Shown here piece by piece: positions 53,783-63,149 of a stretch of 64,000 nt of DNA (the stretch's first letter is position 1; every line of letters starts with the position of its first letter). This DNA comes from Stenotrophomonas nitritireducens. GTDB taxonomy: Bacteria > Pseudomonadota > Gammaproteobacteria > Xanthomonadales > Xanthomonadaceae. Below the pieces are notes generated by a model. It ran no database searches. It had not been told where the DNA came from and saw nothing but the letters and a program-made list of their open reading frames with translations. Where the stretch lies: contig NZ_CP016756.1 in the NCBI RefSeq assembly GCF_001700965.1, positions 3,648,501-3,712,500 of the forward strand. Direction: 5' to 3'. The translations under genes were made by a program, and so were the position numbers.

Positions 53783-55876
53783 ATGTCGTTTTCCAAGCTC
53801 GTCCCGTTGTCCCTGACGGTTGCAATCGCCGCCTCGCTGGCCGCCTGCGGCAAGACCGATACGGCGCCCGCCCCGGCGGCCGAAGCCAAGGCCGCGTTCG
53901 ACCAGTCGCAGCTCAAGACCTCGCTGATCTCGCTCAATGCCGCCGATCTGGACCCCAACATCCAGGCCTGTGCCGACCTGAACGGCTTCGTCAACAGCAA
54001 GTGGCTCAAGGCCAACCCGGTGCCGGGCGACCAGACCACCTGGGGCAGCTTCGAGATCCTGCGTGAGCGTTCGCTGGAAGTGCAGCACGCGTTGGTTGAG
54101 CAGGCAGCTTCCGGCAAGGCCGCTGCCGGTTCCAACGAAGCCAAGATCGGCGACATCTGGAAGACCGGTTCGGACGAAGCCACCATCGAGGCGGCCGGCA
54201 TCAAGCCGCTGCAGCCGGAACTGGACAAGATCGCCGCACTGGGCGACACCGCCGCCATCACCGGCTACCTGCGTGAGGCCTATGCGCAGGGCAATGGCTT
54301 CCTGTTCTCGCTGTATGCCAGCCCGGACTTCAAGGATTCGTCCAACGTCATCGCCTATGTCGGCCAGAGCGGTCTGGGTCTGCCGGAGAAGGGCTATTAC
54401 TTCGATGCCTCGCAGGCCAAGATCCGCGATGCCTACGTTGCCTACATCGAGCAGCTGCTGACGCTGTCCGGCGTCGACGCCGCGCAGGCCAAGGAGCAGG
54501 CCAAGGCGGTGATGGATTTCGAGACCCGTCTGGCCAAGGCCTCGTTGTCGCGCATCGAACTGCGTGACCCGGCCAAGCGCTACAACCCGGTCAGCGCCGC
54601 CGATGCCGACAAGCAGACCCCGAATTTCAGCTGGACCGCACTGTTCGACACGCTGCAGATTCCGGCCAAGGACAAGTTCTCGCTGGCCCAGCCGGGCTTC
54701 TTCAACGAACTGAACACCATGCTGTCCGACGTGCCGGCCTCCACCTGGCAGGCCTACCTGCGCTTCCACACGGTGGACAACGCCGCGCCTTACCTGAGCA
54801 AGAACTTCGAGCAGGCCAACTTCGATTTCTTCAGCAAGACCCTGCGTGGCCAGCAGGAAATGCAGCCGCGCTGGAAGCGCGTGCTGGACTCTGTGAATGG
54901 GTCGATGGGCGAAGCGCTCGGCCAGCTGTACGTGGACGCGGTGTTCCCGGCCGAATCCAAGGTGGCGATGGAGCACCTGGTGCAGAACCTGTCGGTCGCG
55001 CTGAAGGCGCGCTTGGAAGGCCTGCCGTGGATGGGCGAGGACACCAAGAAGAAGGCGCTGGAGAAGTGGGCCAGCTTCACCCCGAAGATCGGCTACCCGG
55101 ACAAGTGGCGTGACTGGTCTGGCCTGACCACCAGCAGCGACAGCTATCTGGGCAACGTGCAGGCCGCGCAGGCCTTCAACTACCGCTACATGCTGGGCAA
55201 AATCGGCAAGCCGGTGGACAAGACCGAGTGGGGCATGACCCCGCAGACGGTGAATGCCTATTACAACGCCACCAAGAACGAAATCGTGTTCCCGGCCGCC
55301 ATCCTGCAACCGCCGTTCTTCGACGCCAAGGCCGATCCGGCGCTGAACTACGGTGGCATTGGCGCGGTGATCGGCCACGAGATGATGCACGGTTACGATG
55401 ACTCGGGCAGCCAGTTCGCCGCCAACGGTAACTTCGACAACTGGTGGACCGATGCCGACCGCAGCGCGTTCAACGGCCGCACCGATCAGCTGGTGGCACA
55501 GTTCGACGGCTACGAATCGCTGCCGGGCGTCAACGTCAAGGGCAAGCTGACCCTGGGCGAGAACATCGGTGACCTCGGTGGTCTGACCGTGGCCTATGAC
55601 GCGCTGCAGATGGCGCTGAAAGAAGACCCCAAGGTCAACGTACCGGTTGATGGCTACAGCCAGGACCAGCGCTTCTTCATGAACTGGGCCACCGTGTGGC
55701 GTCGCAACTTCACCGATGGCGAGCTGCGTGTGCGCCTGAACACCGATCCGCATGCACCGGCCAACTTCCGCGCCAATGGTGCGCCGTCGAACATGCCGTC
55801 GTATGCCGCTGCGTTCCAGTGCAAGGCCGGTGATGCGATGGTGCGTGCCGACGACAAGCGTGTGGTGATCTGGTGA
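53783..55876 (+). CDS. pepO: M13 family metallopeptidase (PepO/neprilysin-like) lipoprotein
   Basis: The product has 697 residues. The lipoprotein signal MSFSKLVPLSLTVAIAASLA ends at a lipobox Cys (AACGK). The long helical M13 N-domain follows. The zinc site is HEMMH (His532, His536) with the third ligand Glu593 in GENIGDLGG; VNAYYNATKNEIVFPAAILQ is also a conserved M13 block. It hydrolyses small peptides in the periplasm or at the outer membrane. The normal M13 length and intact catalytic residues suggest activity. A strong terminator follows at 55911. Confidence 0.95.
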   Translation: MSFSKLVPLSLTVAIAASLAACGKTDTAPAPAAEAKAAFDQSQLKTSLISLNAADLDPNIQACADLNGFVNSKWLKANPVPGDQTTWGSFEILRERSLEVQHALVEQAASGKAAAGSNEAKIGDIWKTGSDEATIEAAGIKPLQPELDKIAALGDTAAITGYLREAYAQGNGFLFSLYASPDFKDSSNVIAYVGQSGLGLPEKGYYFDASQAKIRDAYVAYIEQLLTLSGVDAAQAKEQAKAVMDFETRLAKASLSRIELRDPAKRYNPVSAADADKQTPNFSWTALFDTLQIPAKDKFSLAQPGFFNELNTMLSDVPASTWQAYLRFHTVDNAAPYLSKNFEQANFDFFSKTLRGQQEMQPRWKRVLDSVNGSMGEALGQLYVDAVFPAESKVAMEHLVQNLSVALKARLEGLPWMGEDTKKKALEKWASFTPKIGYPDKWRDWSGLTTSSDSYLGNVQAAQAFNYRYMLGKIGKPVDKTEWGMTPQTVNAYYNATKNEIVFPAAILQPPFFDAKADPALNYGGIGAVIGHEMMHGYDDSGSQFAANGNFDNWWTDADRSAFNGRTDQLVAQFDGYESLPGVNVKGKLTLGENIGDLGGLTVAYDALQMALKEDPKVNVPVDGYSQDQRFFMNWATVWRRNFTDGELRVRLNTDPHAPANFRANGAPSNMPSYAAAFQCKAGDAMVRADDKRVVIW

Positions 55877-55910
55877 TCACCACGGTACATCGTGCGTAAC
55901 GTTTGAACGA

Positions 55911-55941
55911 AGAAGGCCCGGCATTGCCGGGCCTTCTTTTT
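55911..55941 (+). terminator. intrinsic terminator of pepO
   Basis: AGAAGGCCCGGCA and TGCCGGGCCTTCT pair around one T (the real loop is three bases), followed by TTTTT. Confidence 0.92.
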
Positions 55942-55978
55942 GGCAGGGTTACATCGGCGCGCGGGCCGACTGGCTTTT

Positions 55979-56207
55979 GTGGGAGCGGCGTAAGCCGCGA
56001 AGCAGATACACCATCAGGTCGCACGTTTGCCAACAGCTTCCGCAACATCAGCCTTCGCGGCTTACGCCGCTCCCACAATGACTGTAACCAGGCTGGGTTC
56101 GCTGAGTTTTGTAGGAGCGGCGTAAGCCGCGAAGCAGATAAGCCATCAGATGGCCTATCTGCCAAGAGCTGCGGCGATGCCAGCTTCGCGGCTTACGCCG
56201 CTCCTAC
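55979..56207. repeat. two head-to-head REP hairpin pairs
   Basis: Unit one (55979-56076) opens GTGGGAGCGGCGTAAGCCGC and closes with its inverse. Unit two (56111-56207) opens GTAGGAGCGGCGTAAGCCGC and closes CTCCTAC. Each could fold as a long hairpin about 98 bases from end to end. They lie between pepO and map. Confidence 0.8.
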
Positions 56208-56218
56208 ATGGTTGCGTC

Positions 56219-57010
56219 CTATACGAGCGCGCCGAGCAGTTTCGCCGCGAACGCGCGTTCTTCCTCGCGCAGCGTCAACACCCTTACGCCGGTCTCCGTC
56301 ACCTCGACGGTGTGCTCGCATTGCGCCGACAATTTTCCATCGCGCGTGGTCACGGTCCAGCCATCGTCGTGGTTGTCGATTGCCGCGCGGCCCTGATTGA
56401 TCATCGGTTCGATGGTGAAGGTCATGCCGGGCTGCAGTTCCAGCCCGGCGCCGCGATGGCCGTAGTGCAGTACCTGTGGTTCCTCGTGCATTTCGCGGCC
56501 GATGCCGTGGCCGCAGTACTCCTTCACCACCGAATAGCCGGCGGCCTTGGCATGGCGCTGGATGGCGTAGCCGATGTCGCCCAGCGTCGCGCCGGGGCGT
56601 ACCGCGGCAATGCCCTTCCACATCGCCTCGTTGGTGATGCGTACCAGCCGCTGTGCCGGGTGGCTGACGTCGCCGATCAGGAACATGCGGCTGGAATCGG
56701 CGATGTAGCCGTTCTTCTCCAGGGTGATGTCCAGGTTGACGATGCTGCCGCTGCGCAGGATGTCCTTCGACGACGGCACGCCGTGGCAGACAACCGTATC
56801 GATGGAGCTGTTGAGCACATAGGCGAAGCCATACTGGCCCTTGCTGGCAGGGCGCGCCTGCAACTGCTCTACGATGAAGCGCTCCACCCAGTCATTGACC
56901 TGCAGGGTGGTCATGCCCTCCAGCGGCAGCTTCAGCAGTGCCTCGAACACGGAAGCGAGCAGACGGCCGGATTCGGCCATCAATGCCAGTTCATGTGGCT
57001 GCTTGATCAT
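56219..57010 (-). CDS. map: type I methionine aminopeptidase
   Basis: The product has 263 residues from the ATG at 57010; upstream codons belong to the overlapping ParD-like gene in another frame. Metal ligands of the pita-bread fold are all present: GSIVNLDITLEKNGYIADSS (two Asp), EYCGHGIGREMHEEPQVLHY (His), MTFTIEPMINQG (Glu) and SAQCEHTVEVTETG (Glu). It removes the initiator Met from new proteins. Its ATG overlaps the stop of the ParD-like gene by four bases (ATGA), so translation is coupled. A main housekeeping map copy may exist elsewhere. Confidence 0.94.
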   Translation of the reverse strand: MIKQPHELALMAESGRLLASVFEALLKLPLEGMTTLQVNDWVERFIVEQLQARPASKGQYGFAYVLNSSIDTVVCHGVPSSKDILRSGSIVNLDITLEKNGYIADSSRMFLIGDVSHPAQRLVRITNEAMWKGIAAVRPGATLGDIGYAIQRHAKAAGYSVVKEYCGHGIGREMHEEPQVLHYGHRGAGLELQPGMTFTIEPMINQGRAAIDNHDDGWTVTTRDGKLSAQCEHTVEVTETGVRVLTLREEERAFAAKLLGALV

Positions 57011-57219
57011 GCTTCTGCTACCCGCATGCTTGCCGGGCTTACCCCGGCCGCCGCAAGTTCTCGGGCGACCAATTCCTGGAAGCTCAGCTGCGGATTGAGT
57101 TCGCACAGCATGCCGATCTTGATCCAGAACCCGGCCTGCGCGTTGATGGAGCGCCCCGAGACCGAGCTGGCCCTGCGCAGGTTGTCATGCAGTTCGTCGT
57201 CGATGTTCACGATGCCCAC
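57007..57219 (-). CDS. ParD-like antitoxin family protein
   Basis: A 70-residue protein of ribbon-helix-helix type: MGIVNIDDELHDNLRRASSV, then SGRSINAQAGFWIKIGMLCE and a C-terminal helix. It resembles the ParD-like family often annotated as type II antitoxins. No toxin gene is adjacent. Instead its stop overlaps the start of the methionine aminopeptidase gene by four bases. It probably binds DNA as a dimer and may regulate this two-gene operon. Confidence 0.8.
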   Translation of the reverse strand: MGIVNIDDELHDNLRRASSVSGRSINAQAGFWIKIGMLCELNPQLSFQELVARELAAAGVSPASMRVAEA

Positions 57220-57381
57220 GAGGCGCTCCGGCTAAAAGAATGCACGGATCATATACGAATCGTATATATCAGCACTGAATCCATCTTCGCCAGAGAGCTC
57301 GGGCAGGGCGTTGCAGCCACCGACGTTGACGTCGGGGCAGGGGAGTTTGGAAGGTATTCAGCGTTGGGCCAGCGGGCAGGC

Positions 57382-57410
57382 TTGGAATGGCCCGGCACCG
57401 CCGCTATAAT
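57382..57410 (+). promoter_or_regulatory. sigma70 promoter of the rpsP operon
   Basis: TTGGAA (57382-57387) and a perfect TATAAT (57405-57410) are separated by 17 bases. The site lies about 50 bases before the rpsP start. Confidence 0.82.
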
Positions 57411-57462
57411 CGCCGGCTTACCGCGCCATCCTGGCGACTGGGCAACATAGGAAAACACCACC

Positions 57463-57723
57463 ATGGTCAAGATTCGACTGACCCGCGGCGGCGCCAAGAA
57501 GCGTCCGTTCTACCACATCATCGTCACCGACGTCCGTAGCGCCCGCGACGGCCGCAACATCGAGCGCGTCGGTTACTACAACCCGGTTGCCCAGGGTGCC
57601 GAGCAGCGCGTTGTGCTGGATATCGCCGCTGTCGACAAGTGGGTTGCCAACGGCGCTCAGCTGACCGACAAGGTTCGCAACCTGTACAAGGAAGCGACCA
57701 AGGCCCAGGCCGCTGCGGCCTGA
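57463..57723 (+). CDS. rpsP: 30S ribosomal protein S16
   Basis: An 86-residue protein beginning [20 protein letters not shown], with [20 protein letters not shown], the diagnostic S16 sequence. It binds 16S rRNA in the 30S body. It is the first gene of the rpsP-rimM-trmD-rplS operon, driven by the TTGGAA-17-TATAAT promoter. A stable GCAA-loop hairpin separates it from rimM. Confidence 0.98.
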   Translation: MVKIRLTRGGAKKRPFYHIIVTDVRSARDGRNIERVGYYNPVAQGAEQRVVLDIAAVDKWVANGAQLTDKVRNLYKEATKAQAAAA

Positions 57724-57730
57724 TCCTGGC

Positions 57731-57752
57731 GGGCCGCGCGCAAGCGCGGCCC
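57731..57752 (+). promoter_or_regulatory. rpsP-rimM intercistronic hairpin
   Basis: GGGCCGCGC, loop GCAA, GCGCGGCCC, a perfect 9-bp stem capped by a GNRA tetraloop, with no T tract. It may protect the rpsP message end or lower rimM expression. Confidence 0.65.
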
Positions 57753-57761
57753 GACTGCTAT

Positions 57762-58277
57762 ATGAAGAAAGATATCGAGCGCCGGATCCTGCTGGGCAGG
57801 GTTGCCGGCGTTTTTGGTGTGCGCGGCGAACTGAAGCTTGAGTCCTGGACCGAGCCACGTTCCGCCATTTTCAAATACCAGCCTTGGATTCTGCGTACCC
57901 CCGCGGGGCAGGAGTCCGAGCTGACCGGTGTGCGTGGCCGCGATTCGGGCAAGACCCTGGTGGCGACCTTCCCGGGCGTGACCGACCGCGACGTGGCCGA
58001 GTCCATGATCGGGACCGAGATCTACGTCGCGCGCAGCGCCTTGCCGCCGCCGAGCGCGGATGAGTACTACTGGGTGGATCTGGAAGGCCTGGACGTGCAG
58101 ACCGTCGAAGGCGTCAAGCTGGGCATTGCCTCGCACCTGTTCAGCACCGGCTCCAACGACGTATTGGTAACGCGTGGCGACCGTGAGCGGATGATTCCGT
58201 TCGTGATGGGCGACTTCGTCAAATCGGTGGATTTCGAGGCCAACCTGATCGTGGTTGATTGGGATCCGGAGTTCTAA
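57762..58277 (+). CDS. rimM: ribosome maturation factor RimM
   Basis: The product has 171 residues from the ATG at 57762; the longer frame overlaps rpsP. The N-terminal RimM barrel has [20 protein letters not shown], and the PRC-like C-terminal domain has [11 protein letters not shown] and [20 protein letters not shown]. It assists 16S maturation of the 30S head with S19. It lies 38 bases after rpsP and 5 bases before trmD. Confidence 0.97.
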   Translation: MKKDIERRILLGRVAGVFGVRGELKLESWTEPRSAIFKYQPWILRTPAGQESELTGVRGRDSGKTLVATFPGVTDRDVAESMIGTEIYVARSALPPPSADEYYWVDLEGLDVQTVEGVKLGIASHLFSTGSNDVLVTRGDRERMIPFVMGDFVKSVDFEANLIVVDWDPEF

Positions 58278-58282
58278 AGCCC

Positions 58283-59062
58283 GTGCGTGTAGATGTCATC
58301 AGTCTGTTCCCGGAATTCCTCGCCCAATCGGCCGCGCTTGGCGTGGTCGGTCGTGCGCAGGAGCGGGGCTTGCTGGAGCTGCATGGCTGGAACCCGCGCG
58401 ACTATGCCCAGGGCAATTACCGGCGGGTGGACGACCGTCCGTTCGGTGGCGGCCCGGGCATGGTGATGCTGATCGAACCGCTGCGCGCGGCCCTGGCAGC
58501 GGCGCGTGCCGCTGATCCCGCCCCGGCACCGTTGATCTATCTCAGCCCGCAGGGCCGGCCGTTGGACCAGGCCAAGGTCCGCGAGTTGGCTGCGCTGCCG
58601 CGGATGATCCTGCTGTGTGGCCGCTATGAAGGCGTGGACGAGCGTTTCCTGGCGAGCGAGGTGGACGAGGAGATCTCCATCGGCGATTACGTGCTGTCCG
58701 GCGGTGAGCTGGGTGCGGCGGTGATCATCGATGCGGTCACCCGCCTGCAGGAGGGCGCCTTGAACGATGCCGAATCGGCCGTCCAGGACAGTTTTGAAGG
58801 TGACGGCCTGCTGGATTGCCCGCATTACAGCCATCCGGCCAGCCATGCACTGGGCGATGTGCCGGACGTGCTGCGCTCCGGCAACCACGCCGCCATCGCT
58901 GCCTGGCGCCGCCAGCAATCGCTGCTGCGGACCGCCCTGCGGCGCCCTGATCTATTGGACGAGGCCAGCCTGAACAAGGCTGACCGCAAGCTGCTGGCCG
59001 ACGCCCGGCAGCGGCTTGCAGATTCGTTCAAGCAAGCTACTGGCGCCGGTGGCGATCAGTAG
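58283..59062 (+). CDS. trmD: tRNA (guanine37-N1)-methyltransferase
   Basis: The product has 259 residues from a GTG at 58283 ([19 protein letters not shown]), 5 bases after rimM. SPOUT-knot motifs include [34 protein letters not shown] and [20 protein letters not shown]. It methylates G37 next to the anticodon to prevent frameshifting. The length is normal. Confidence 0.97.
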   Translation: MRVDVISLFPEFLAQSAALGVVGRAQERGLLELHGWNPRDYAQGNYRRVDDRPFGGGPGMVMLIEPLRAALAAARAADPAPAPLIYLSPQGRPLDQAKVRELAALPRMILLCGRYEGVDERFLASEVDEEISIGDYVLSGGELGAAVIIDAVTRLQEGALNDAESAVQDSFEGDGLLDCPHYSHPASHALGDVPDVLRSGNHAAIAAWRRQQSLLRTALRRPDLLDEASLNKADRKLLADARQRLADSFKQATGAGGDQ

Positions 59063-59196
59063 GTTAGAATTGCGAGTTCCCGTTGGCTGAATGGCCTTGC
59101 GTGGAATCAGAACAATAACGTGCAGCGCAATCCGGCGACTGTATGAGCCCAAGCTGTCGATCCGACACGCCCACCCCGAACAATCGGTGTAACCCA

Positions 59197-59607
59197 ATGA
59201 GCAAGCTGAACAAGTCCATCGTCGCGGAATTCGAATCCGCCCAGATCACCCGCGAACTGCCGAAGTTCAGCCAGGGCGACACCGTCGTGGTGAACGTGAA
59301 GGTTAAGGAAGGCAACCGTGAGCGCGTGCAGGCATACGAAGGCGTCGTCATCGGCACCAAGAATGCTGGCCTGAACTCCGCTTTCACCGTGCGCAAGATC
59401 TCGCACGGCTACGGCGTCGAGCGCGTTTTCCAGACCCACAGCGCCATCATCGACTCGGTCGAAGTGAAGCGCCGCGGTAAGGTTCGCGCCGGTAAGCTGT
59501 ACTACCTGCGTGGTCTGGAAGGCAAGGCTGCCCGCATCAAGGAAGACTTGGCTGCTGCCCAGCAGGCCAAGGCTGCCCGCCTGGCTGCCAAGGCTTCTGC
59601 CGAGTAA
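59197..59607 (+). CDS. rplS: 50S ribosomal protein L19
   Basis: The product has 136 residues from the ATG at 59197. Diagnostic L19 blocks are [40 protein letters not shown] and [20 protein letters not shown]. The Ala/Lys-rich tail is longer than in E. coli (115 residues), as is usual in Xanthomonadaceae. It is the last gene of the operon, about 130 bases after trmD, and is followed by a UUCG-loop terminator. Confidence 0.97.
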   Translation: MSKLNKSIVAEFESAQITRELPKFSQGDTVVVNVKVKEGNRERVQAYEGVVIGTKNAGLNSAFTVRKISHGYGVERVFQTHSAIIDSVEVKRRGKVRAGKLYYLRGLEGKAARIKEDLAAAQQAKAARLAAKASAE

Positions 59608-59637
59608 TCCCGCCAACAGGCCCAGCCTGTTTGCAGC

Positions 59638-59671
59638 AACGGCCACCTTCGGGTGGCCGTTTGCGTTTGTG
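59638..59671 (+). terminator. terminator of the rpsP-rplS operon
   Basis: AACGGCCACC, loop TTCG, GGTGGCCGTT, a 10-bp stem with a very stable UUCG tetraloop, followed by TGCGTTTGTG. Confidence 0.82.
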
Positions 59672-59701
59672 GGGTTGGGGGCTGGGAAGCTTGGGAACGC
59701 T

Positions 59702-60045
59702 GGAAGCGGGAAGCGGGAAGCGGGAAGCGGGAAGCCCCCTCATCCGCCCTCCGGGGCACCTTCTCCCGCAGGCGGGAGAAGGGAAGGCTGGCATTGCTGT
59801 GTGCTGAGGTATTGCGTGCGCTCCGGCTTGCGCTCCGGCCTGTGCTCTAGCCTTTCGCTCTCCGGCTTGCGCTCCGGCCTGTGCTCTAGCTTTTCGCTCT
59901 AGCTTTCGCTCTGGCTTGTGCCTTGGCCTGTGCTTTGGCTTTGGCTGGTGCTCTGCGCGGCCAACTATCAAGCAGCAGAAAAACCTGGCTATCCCTTCTC
60001 CCGCTTGCGGGAGAAGGTGCCCGGAGGGCGGATGAGGGCGCTGTT
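59702..60045. repeat. low-complexity and REP-like repeats after rplS
   Basis: No gene lies in this roughly 500-base gap. It holds a GGAAGCG heptamer tandem (59702-59735) and an imperfect tandem of GCTCCGGC/GCTCTAGC units (about 59817-59955). Two mutually inverted REP-like sequences built on CTTCTCCCGC..GCGGGAGAAG lie near 59735-59785 and 59995-60040. Confidence 0.65.
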
Positions 60046-60102
60046 GCCCTGTGCTTGCTTATGCCGTTGCCGCTGCAGTTGCCGCTACCGCTAAATCAGG
60101 TC

Positions 60103-61902
60103 TCAGCGGAAATGCGCCTCGATCTGCTCCAGCGTCTTGCCCTTGGTCTCCGGCAGCCAGAACGCGGCAATCAGGAAGAACGCGAACGTACACGCGGCCC
60201 AGAACAGGAACATGCTGGCATAGCCGTAATGCCCCACCGTCGGCAGGAACACCGCCGCGATCGTGGTCGACACAAACTGGTTGATCAGCAGCGCAATGCT
60301 CATGCCATTCGACCGAATGCGGTTTGGCATCAACTCCGACAAGGCCAACCACACACATACACCCGGGCCCACCGCGAAAAACGCCACGAATACCAGGATG
60401 CAGGCTGCCACCGCCCAGCCATGCGACGCCGGCGGCACCGGGCCTATCCAGGCCTGCTCGATGCGCAGCGGTGCATTGGCGGCGGTGCTCGGATCCGGGA
60501 ACGGATTCAGATGCAGGCCACGGAAGAAATGGCCAATCACACTGTCGCCGCGCACGGTGGTCGCGCGTTCGATCAGCAACTGCTGGTCGCTGGGGTTGTC
60601 ACTGCGCAGCGAACGCACGTCGCTGAAACCGCCGTAGCTCCATGACACGGTCAGCTGCGAGGGTTGCCCGTCGCGATTGCGGGTGCCGGCCAGCTGATGC
60701 CATTGCGCCGGATCCAGCTGCAACTGCAGGCCATCGCCCTGCACCGCGTGCTGCAACGCCGGCTGCACATCAGCGCGGCCCTGTTCGGCCTTGAAGAACA
60801 GCATCGCAGCGGCCAGCAGAGCAAGACAGATGCCGCCGCTACCAATCATCAACAGGAACTTGCGGCCCTTGCGATCGACCAGGAACAAGGCCACCAGGGT
60901 CATGATCACGTTGAGCAGCTTGATCGCCACATCCGCGCCATTGGCTGCGGCACCGGGCAAGCCGGCCTGGTTGAGGATGTTGACCGCGTAGGCGAGGATC
61001 GAGTTGATGCCGGTGGCCTGGGTGAAGGCCAGTACCAGGCAGGCCAGCACGAACGGCACCATGTAGCGGCGGCTGAAAAGCCGGTCGCGCTCGCCATCGG
61101 CCTTGGCCGTCACCGGATTCTGGATCTGCGCCAGCGTGGCTTCCACCTGTGATGCCGGCAGCGTGGCCTGCAGGCCGCGGCGTGCGGCATCAATGCGGCC
61201 ACGGCGCACCAGCCAGCGTGGTGATTCATTGAGCCAGAACAGGCCGATGCAGAACACCACGCCCGGCAGCAGGCAGGTCCAGAAGATGGTGCGCCAGGCC
61301 TGGTCCTTGACCGCGAACAGATGCTGCGCCTGCTGGACCAGGGGCAGATTGCGCACGGCCTCGGCCGCGGCATCCACCGAATGTGCCTGGTACAGGCCGA
61401 TCAAAGCCGCCAGCACCAGCCCCACCGTCAGCAACAACTGGAACATCGCCGCGCCGCGGCCGCGACGCTCTGGTCCCAGTACTTCGGCCAGATACAGCGG
61501 CACCACCACGCCGATCAAACCACCGCTGATGCCTTGCAGCAGGCGTCCCAGCAGCAGCGGCGTGTAGCCCGAAGCCAGCGCCATGATCGGGATGCTGGCG
61601 GTGAACAAGATGCCGGCCAGCAGCATTGCGCCACGTCGGCCGATCAGGTCGGCGATCATGCCGGCGAACAATGAGGACAACACGCTGCCCAGCAGCACCG
61701 CAGCCACCACGAAGCCCATCTGCTGGCTGCTCAGTTGCCAGGCATGGCTGGCGGTGGCTTCCAGGTAGGGCAGGGCGCCGGCGATGATGCCGATATCAAT
61801 GCCGTACAACAGTCCTCCCAGGCCGGCGATGAACAGCAGATAGCGCACGGGCCAGCGTGGCGCGGCGTCGCTGGCGGGCACGGCAAAAGAGGTGTCGGTC
61901 AT
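60103..61902 (-). CDS. MFS sugar porter with large periplasmic insertion (probable GlcNAc/sugar importer)
   Basis: The product has 599 residues from the ATG at 61902, with AGGAA eight bases upstream. It has 12 helices and sugar-porter signatures: GGLLYGIDIGIIAGALPYLE, LIGRRGAMLLAG, LGRLLQGISGGLIGVVVPLY, ESPRWLVRRGR and LPETKGKTLEQIE. It is about 120 residues longer than usual because residues about 375-490, between helices 9 and 10, form an extra periplasmic domain. It lies downstream of nagA and a DeoR regulator, so it probably imports N-acetylglucosamine or a related sugar. Confidence 0.88.
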   Translation of the reverse strand: MTDTSFAVPASDAAPRWPVRYLLFIAGLGGLLYGIDIGIIAGALPYLEATASHAWQLSSQQMGFVVAAVLLGSVLSSLFAGMIADLIGRRGAMLLAGILFTASIPIMALASGYTPLLLGRLLQGISGGLIGVVVPLYLAEVLGPERRGRGAAMFQLLLTVGLVLAALIGLYQAHSVDAAAEAVRNLPLVQQAQHLFAVKDQAWRTIFWTCLLPGVVFCIGLFWLNESPRWLVRRGRIDAARRGLQATLPASQVEATLAQIQNPVTAKADGERDRLFSRRYMVPFVLACLVLAFTQATGINSILAYAVNILNQAGLPGAAANGADVAIKLLNVIMTLVALFLVDRKGRKFLLMIGSGGICLALLAAAMLFFKAEQGRADVQPALQHAVQGDGLQLQLDPAQWHQLAGTRNRDGQPSQLTVSWSYGGFSDVRSLRSDNPSDQQLLIERATTVRGDSVIGHFFRGLHLNPFPDPSTAANAPLRIEQAWIGPVPPASHGWAVAACILVFVAFFAVGPGVCVWLALSELMPNRIRSNGMSIALLINQFVSTTIAAVFLPTVGHYGYASMFLFWAACTFAFFLIAAFWLPETKGKTLEQIEAHFR

Positions 61903-61927
61903 CAACGCGTTCCTGGGGCAAGATTTT

Positions 61928-62026
61928 GTAGTGCCGAGCCATGCTCGGCTGTACTTTGCTCCGGCGTTTGCGCTGCCGGACCGCGCCGCGCATCCGCGCG
62001 GTATGCCGAGCGCGGCTCGGCACTAC
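61928..62026. repeat. GTAG-tipped palindrome pair (SMAG type)
   Basis: GTAGTGCCGAGCCATGCTCGGC at 61928-61949 and an inverted copy ending GGCTCGGCACTAC at 62004-62026. They lie between nagA and the sugar porter gene and could form a hairpin in the operon message. Confidence 0.78.
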
Positions 62027-62036
62027 ATGTAGCGGA

Positions 62037-63149
62037 TCAGTTCGGGTCGACCCGGTGGCCGGCTATCCATACCTGTTGCAGTTGCAGTTGCGGGTCCAGC
62101 ACCACCATGTCGGCGCGAAGGCCGGGGGCGATGCGGCCGCGGTCTTCCAGGCCCAGGTAATCGGCCTGGATGGTGGAAACACGCTGCGAGGCGTCGGCCA
62201 GTTCCAGCCCGACATCGACCAGGTTGCGCAGCGCCTGGTCCATGGTCAGTGCGCTGCCGGCCAACGAACCGGTCGACAGCCGCACGCAGCCCATGCACTT
62301 GTGCACGCGCTGTTCGCCCAAGGCGTACTCACCATCGGGCATGCCGGTGGCGGCGGTGGCATCGGTGACCGCATACAGGCGCGGGATCGCGCGCACGGCC
62401 ATGCGGATGGCGCCGCGATGCACGTGCTGCAGATCGGGAATCAGTTCGGCGTACTCGGCATGCGCCAAGGCCGCAGCGGCGATGCCGGGCTTGTAGTGAT
62501 CAACACCGGTCATGCCGTTGAACAGATGGGTGAAGCCGCTGGCACCGGCCTGCAGTGCGGCCACTGCGTCTTCATAGGTGCCGGCACTGTGGCCGATCTG
62601 TACGCGGATGCCCATCGCCGCCAAGGCGGGGATCAGGGCTGTGTGCTGGCCGATCTCCGGTGCGATGGTCAGTACCTTGATCGGTGCCAGTGCGTGCAGG
62701 TGCTGCACTGATTCCAGCGTGGCTTCGAGCGTGCGCGGCGGTTGCGCGCCCAGCCGCTGCGGGCTGATGAAAGGGCCTTCCAGATGCACGCCGATGATCT
62801 GCGCGGCATCCGCATCCGGCGTTGCCATCACCTGCGCCACACCGCGCAGGGCGTTTTCGATCTCGCCGTACTCGGCGGTCATGGTGGTGCCGAGCAGGGT
62901 GGTGGTGCCATAGCGGGCGTGGGTGTGGGCGATGCGACGGGCGACATCGCCGCCCTGCATCAGGTCCACGCCGGCAGCGCCATGCACGTGCAGGTCGATG
63001 AAGCCGGGCAGGATGATCAGCAGCTCGCCGCCATCACCGGCGTGATCGTCCACCTCCAGCGTGCGCAGCTGCTGGTCGAAATGGACGTGGCCGCGGCGCC
63101 AGCCCAGCGGGGTGAGAATGCGGCCGTACAGGCTGCGGGTATCGGTCAT
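62037..63149 (-). CDS. nagA: N-acetylglucosamine-6-phosphate deacetylase
   Basis: A 370-residue amidohydrolase-fold protein. Metal and catalytic motifs are GFIDLHVHGAAGVDLMQG, IIGVHLEGPFISPQRLGAQP (Glu), VQIGHSAGTYEDAV (His), THLFNGMTGVDHYKPGIA (His, substrate) and AVTDATAATG (catalytic Asp). It converts GlcNAc-6-P to GlcN-6-P and acetate in the cytoplasm. The start overlaps the DeoR stop by four bases. The glucosamine-6-P deaminase is not in the window. Confidence 0.95.
   Translation of the reverse strand: MTDTRSLYGRILTPLGWRRGHVHFDQQLRTLEVDDHAGDGGELLIILPGFIDLHVHGAAGVDLMQGGDVARRIAHTHARYGTTTLLGTTMTAEYGEIENALRGVAQVMATPDADAAQIIGVHLEGPFISPQRLGAQPPRTLEATLESVQHLHALAPIKVLTIAPEIGQHTALIPALAAMGIRVQIGHSAGTYEDAVAALQAGASGFTHLFNGMTGVDHYKPGIAAAALAHAEYAELIPDLQHVHRGAIRMAVRAIPRLYAVTDATAATGMPDGEYALGEQRVHKCMGCVRLSTGSLAGSALTMDQALRNLVDVGLELADASQRVSTIQADYLGLEDRGRIAPGLRADMVVLDPQLQLQQVWIAGHRVDPN

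Noticed and set aside
53720..55753. 677-residue minus-strand frame opposite pepO
   Set aside because: pepO has intact zinc motifs and a lipoprotein signal; the opposite frame is a composition artefact.
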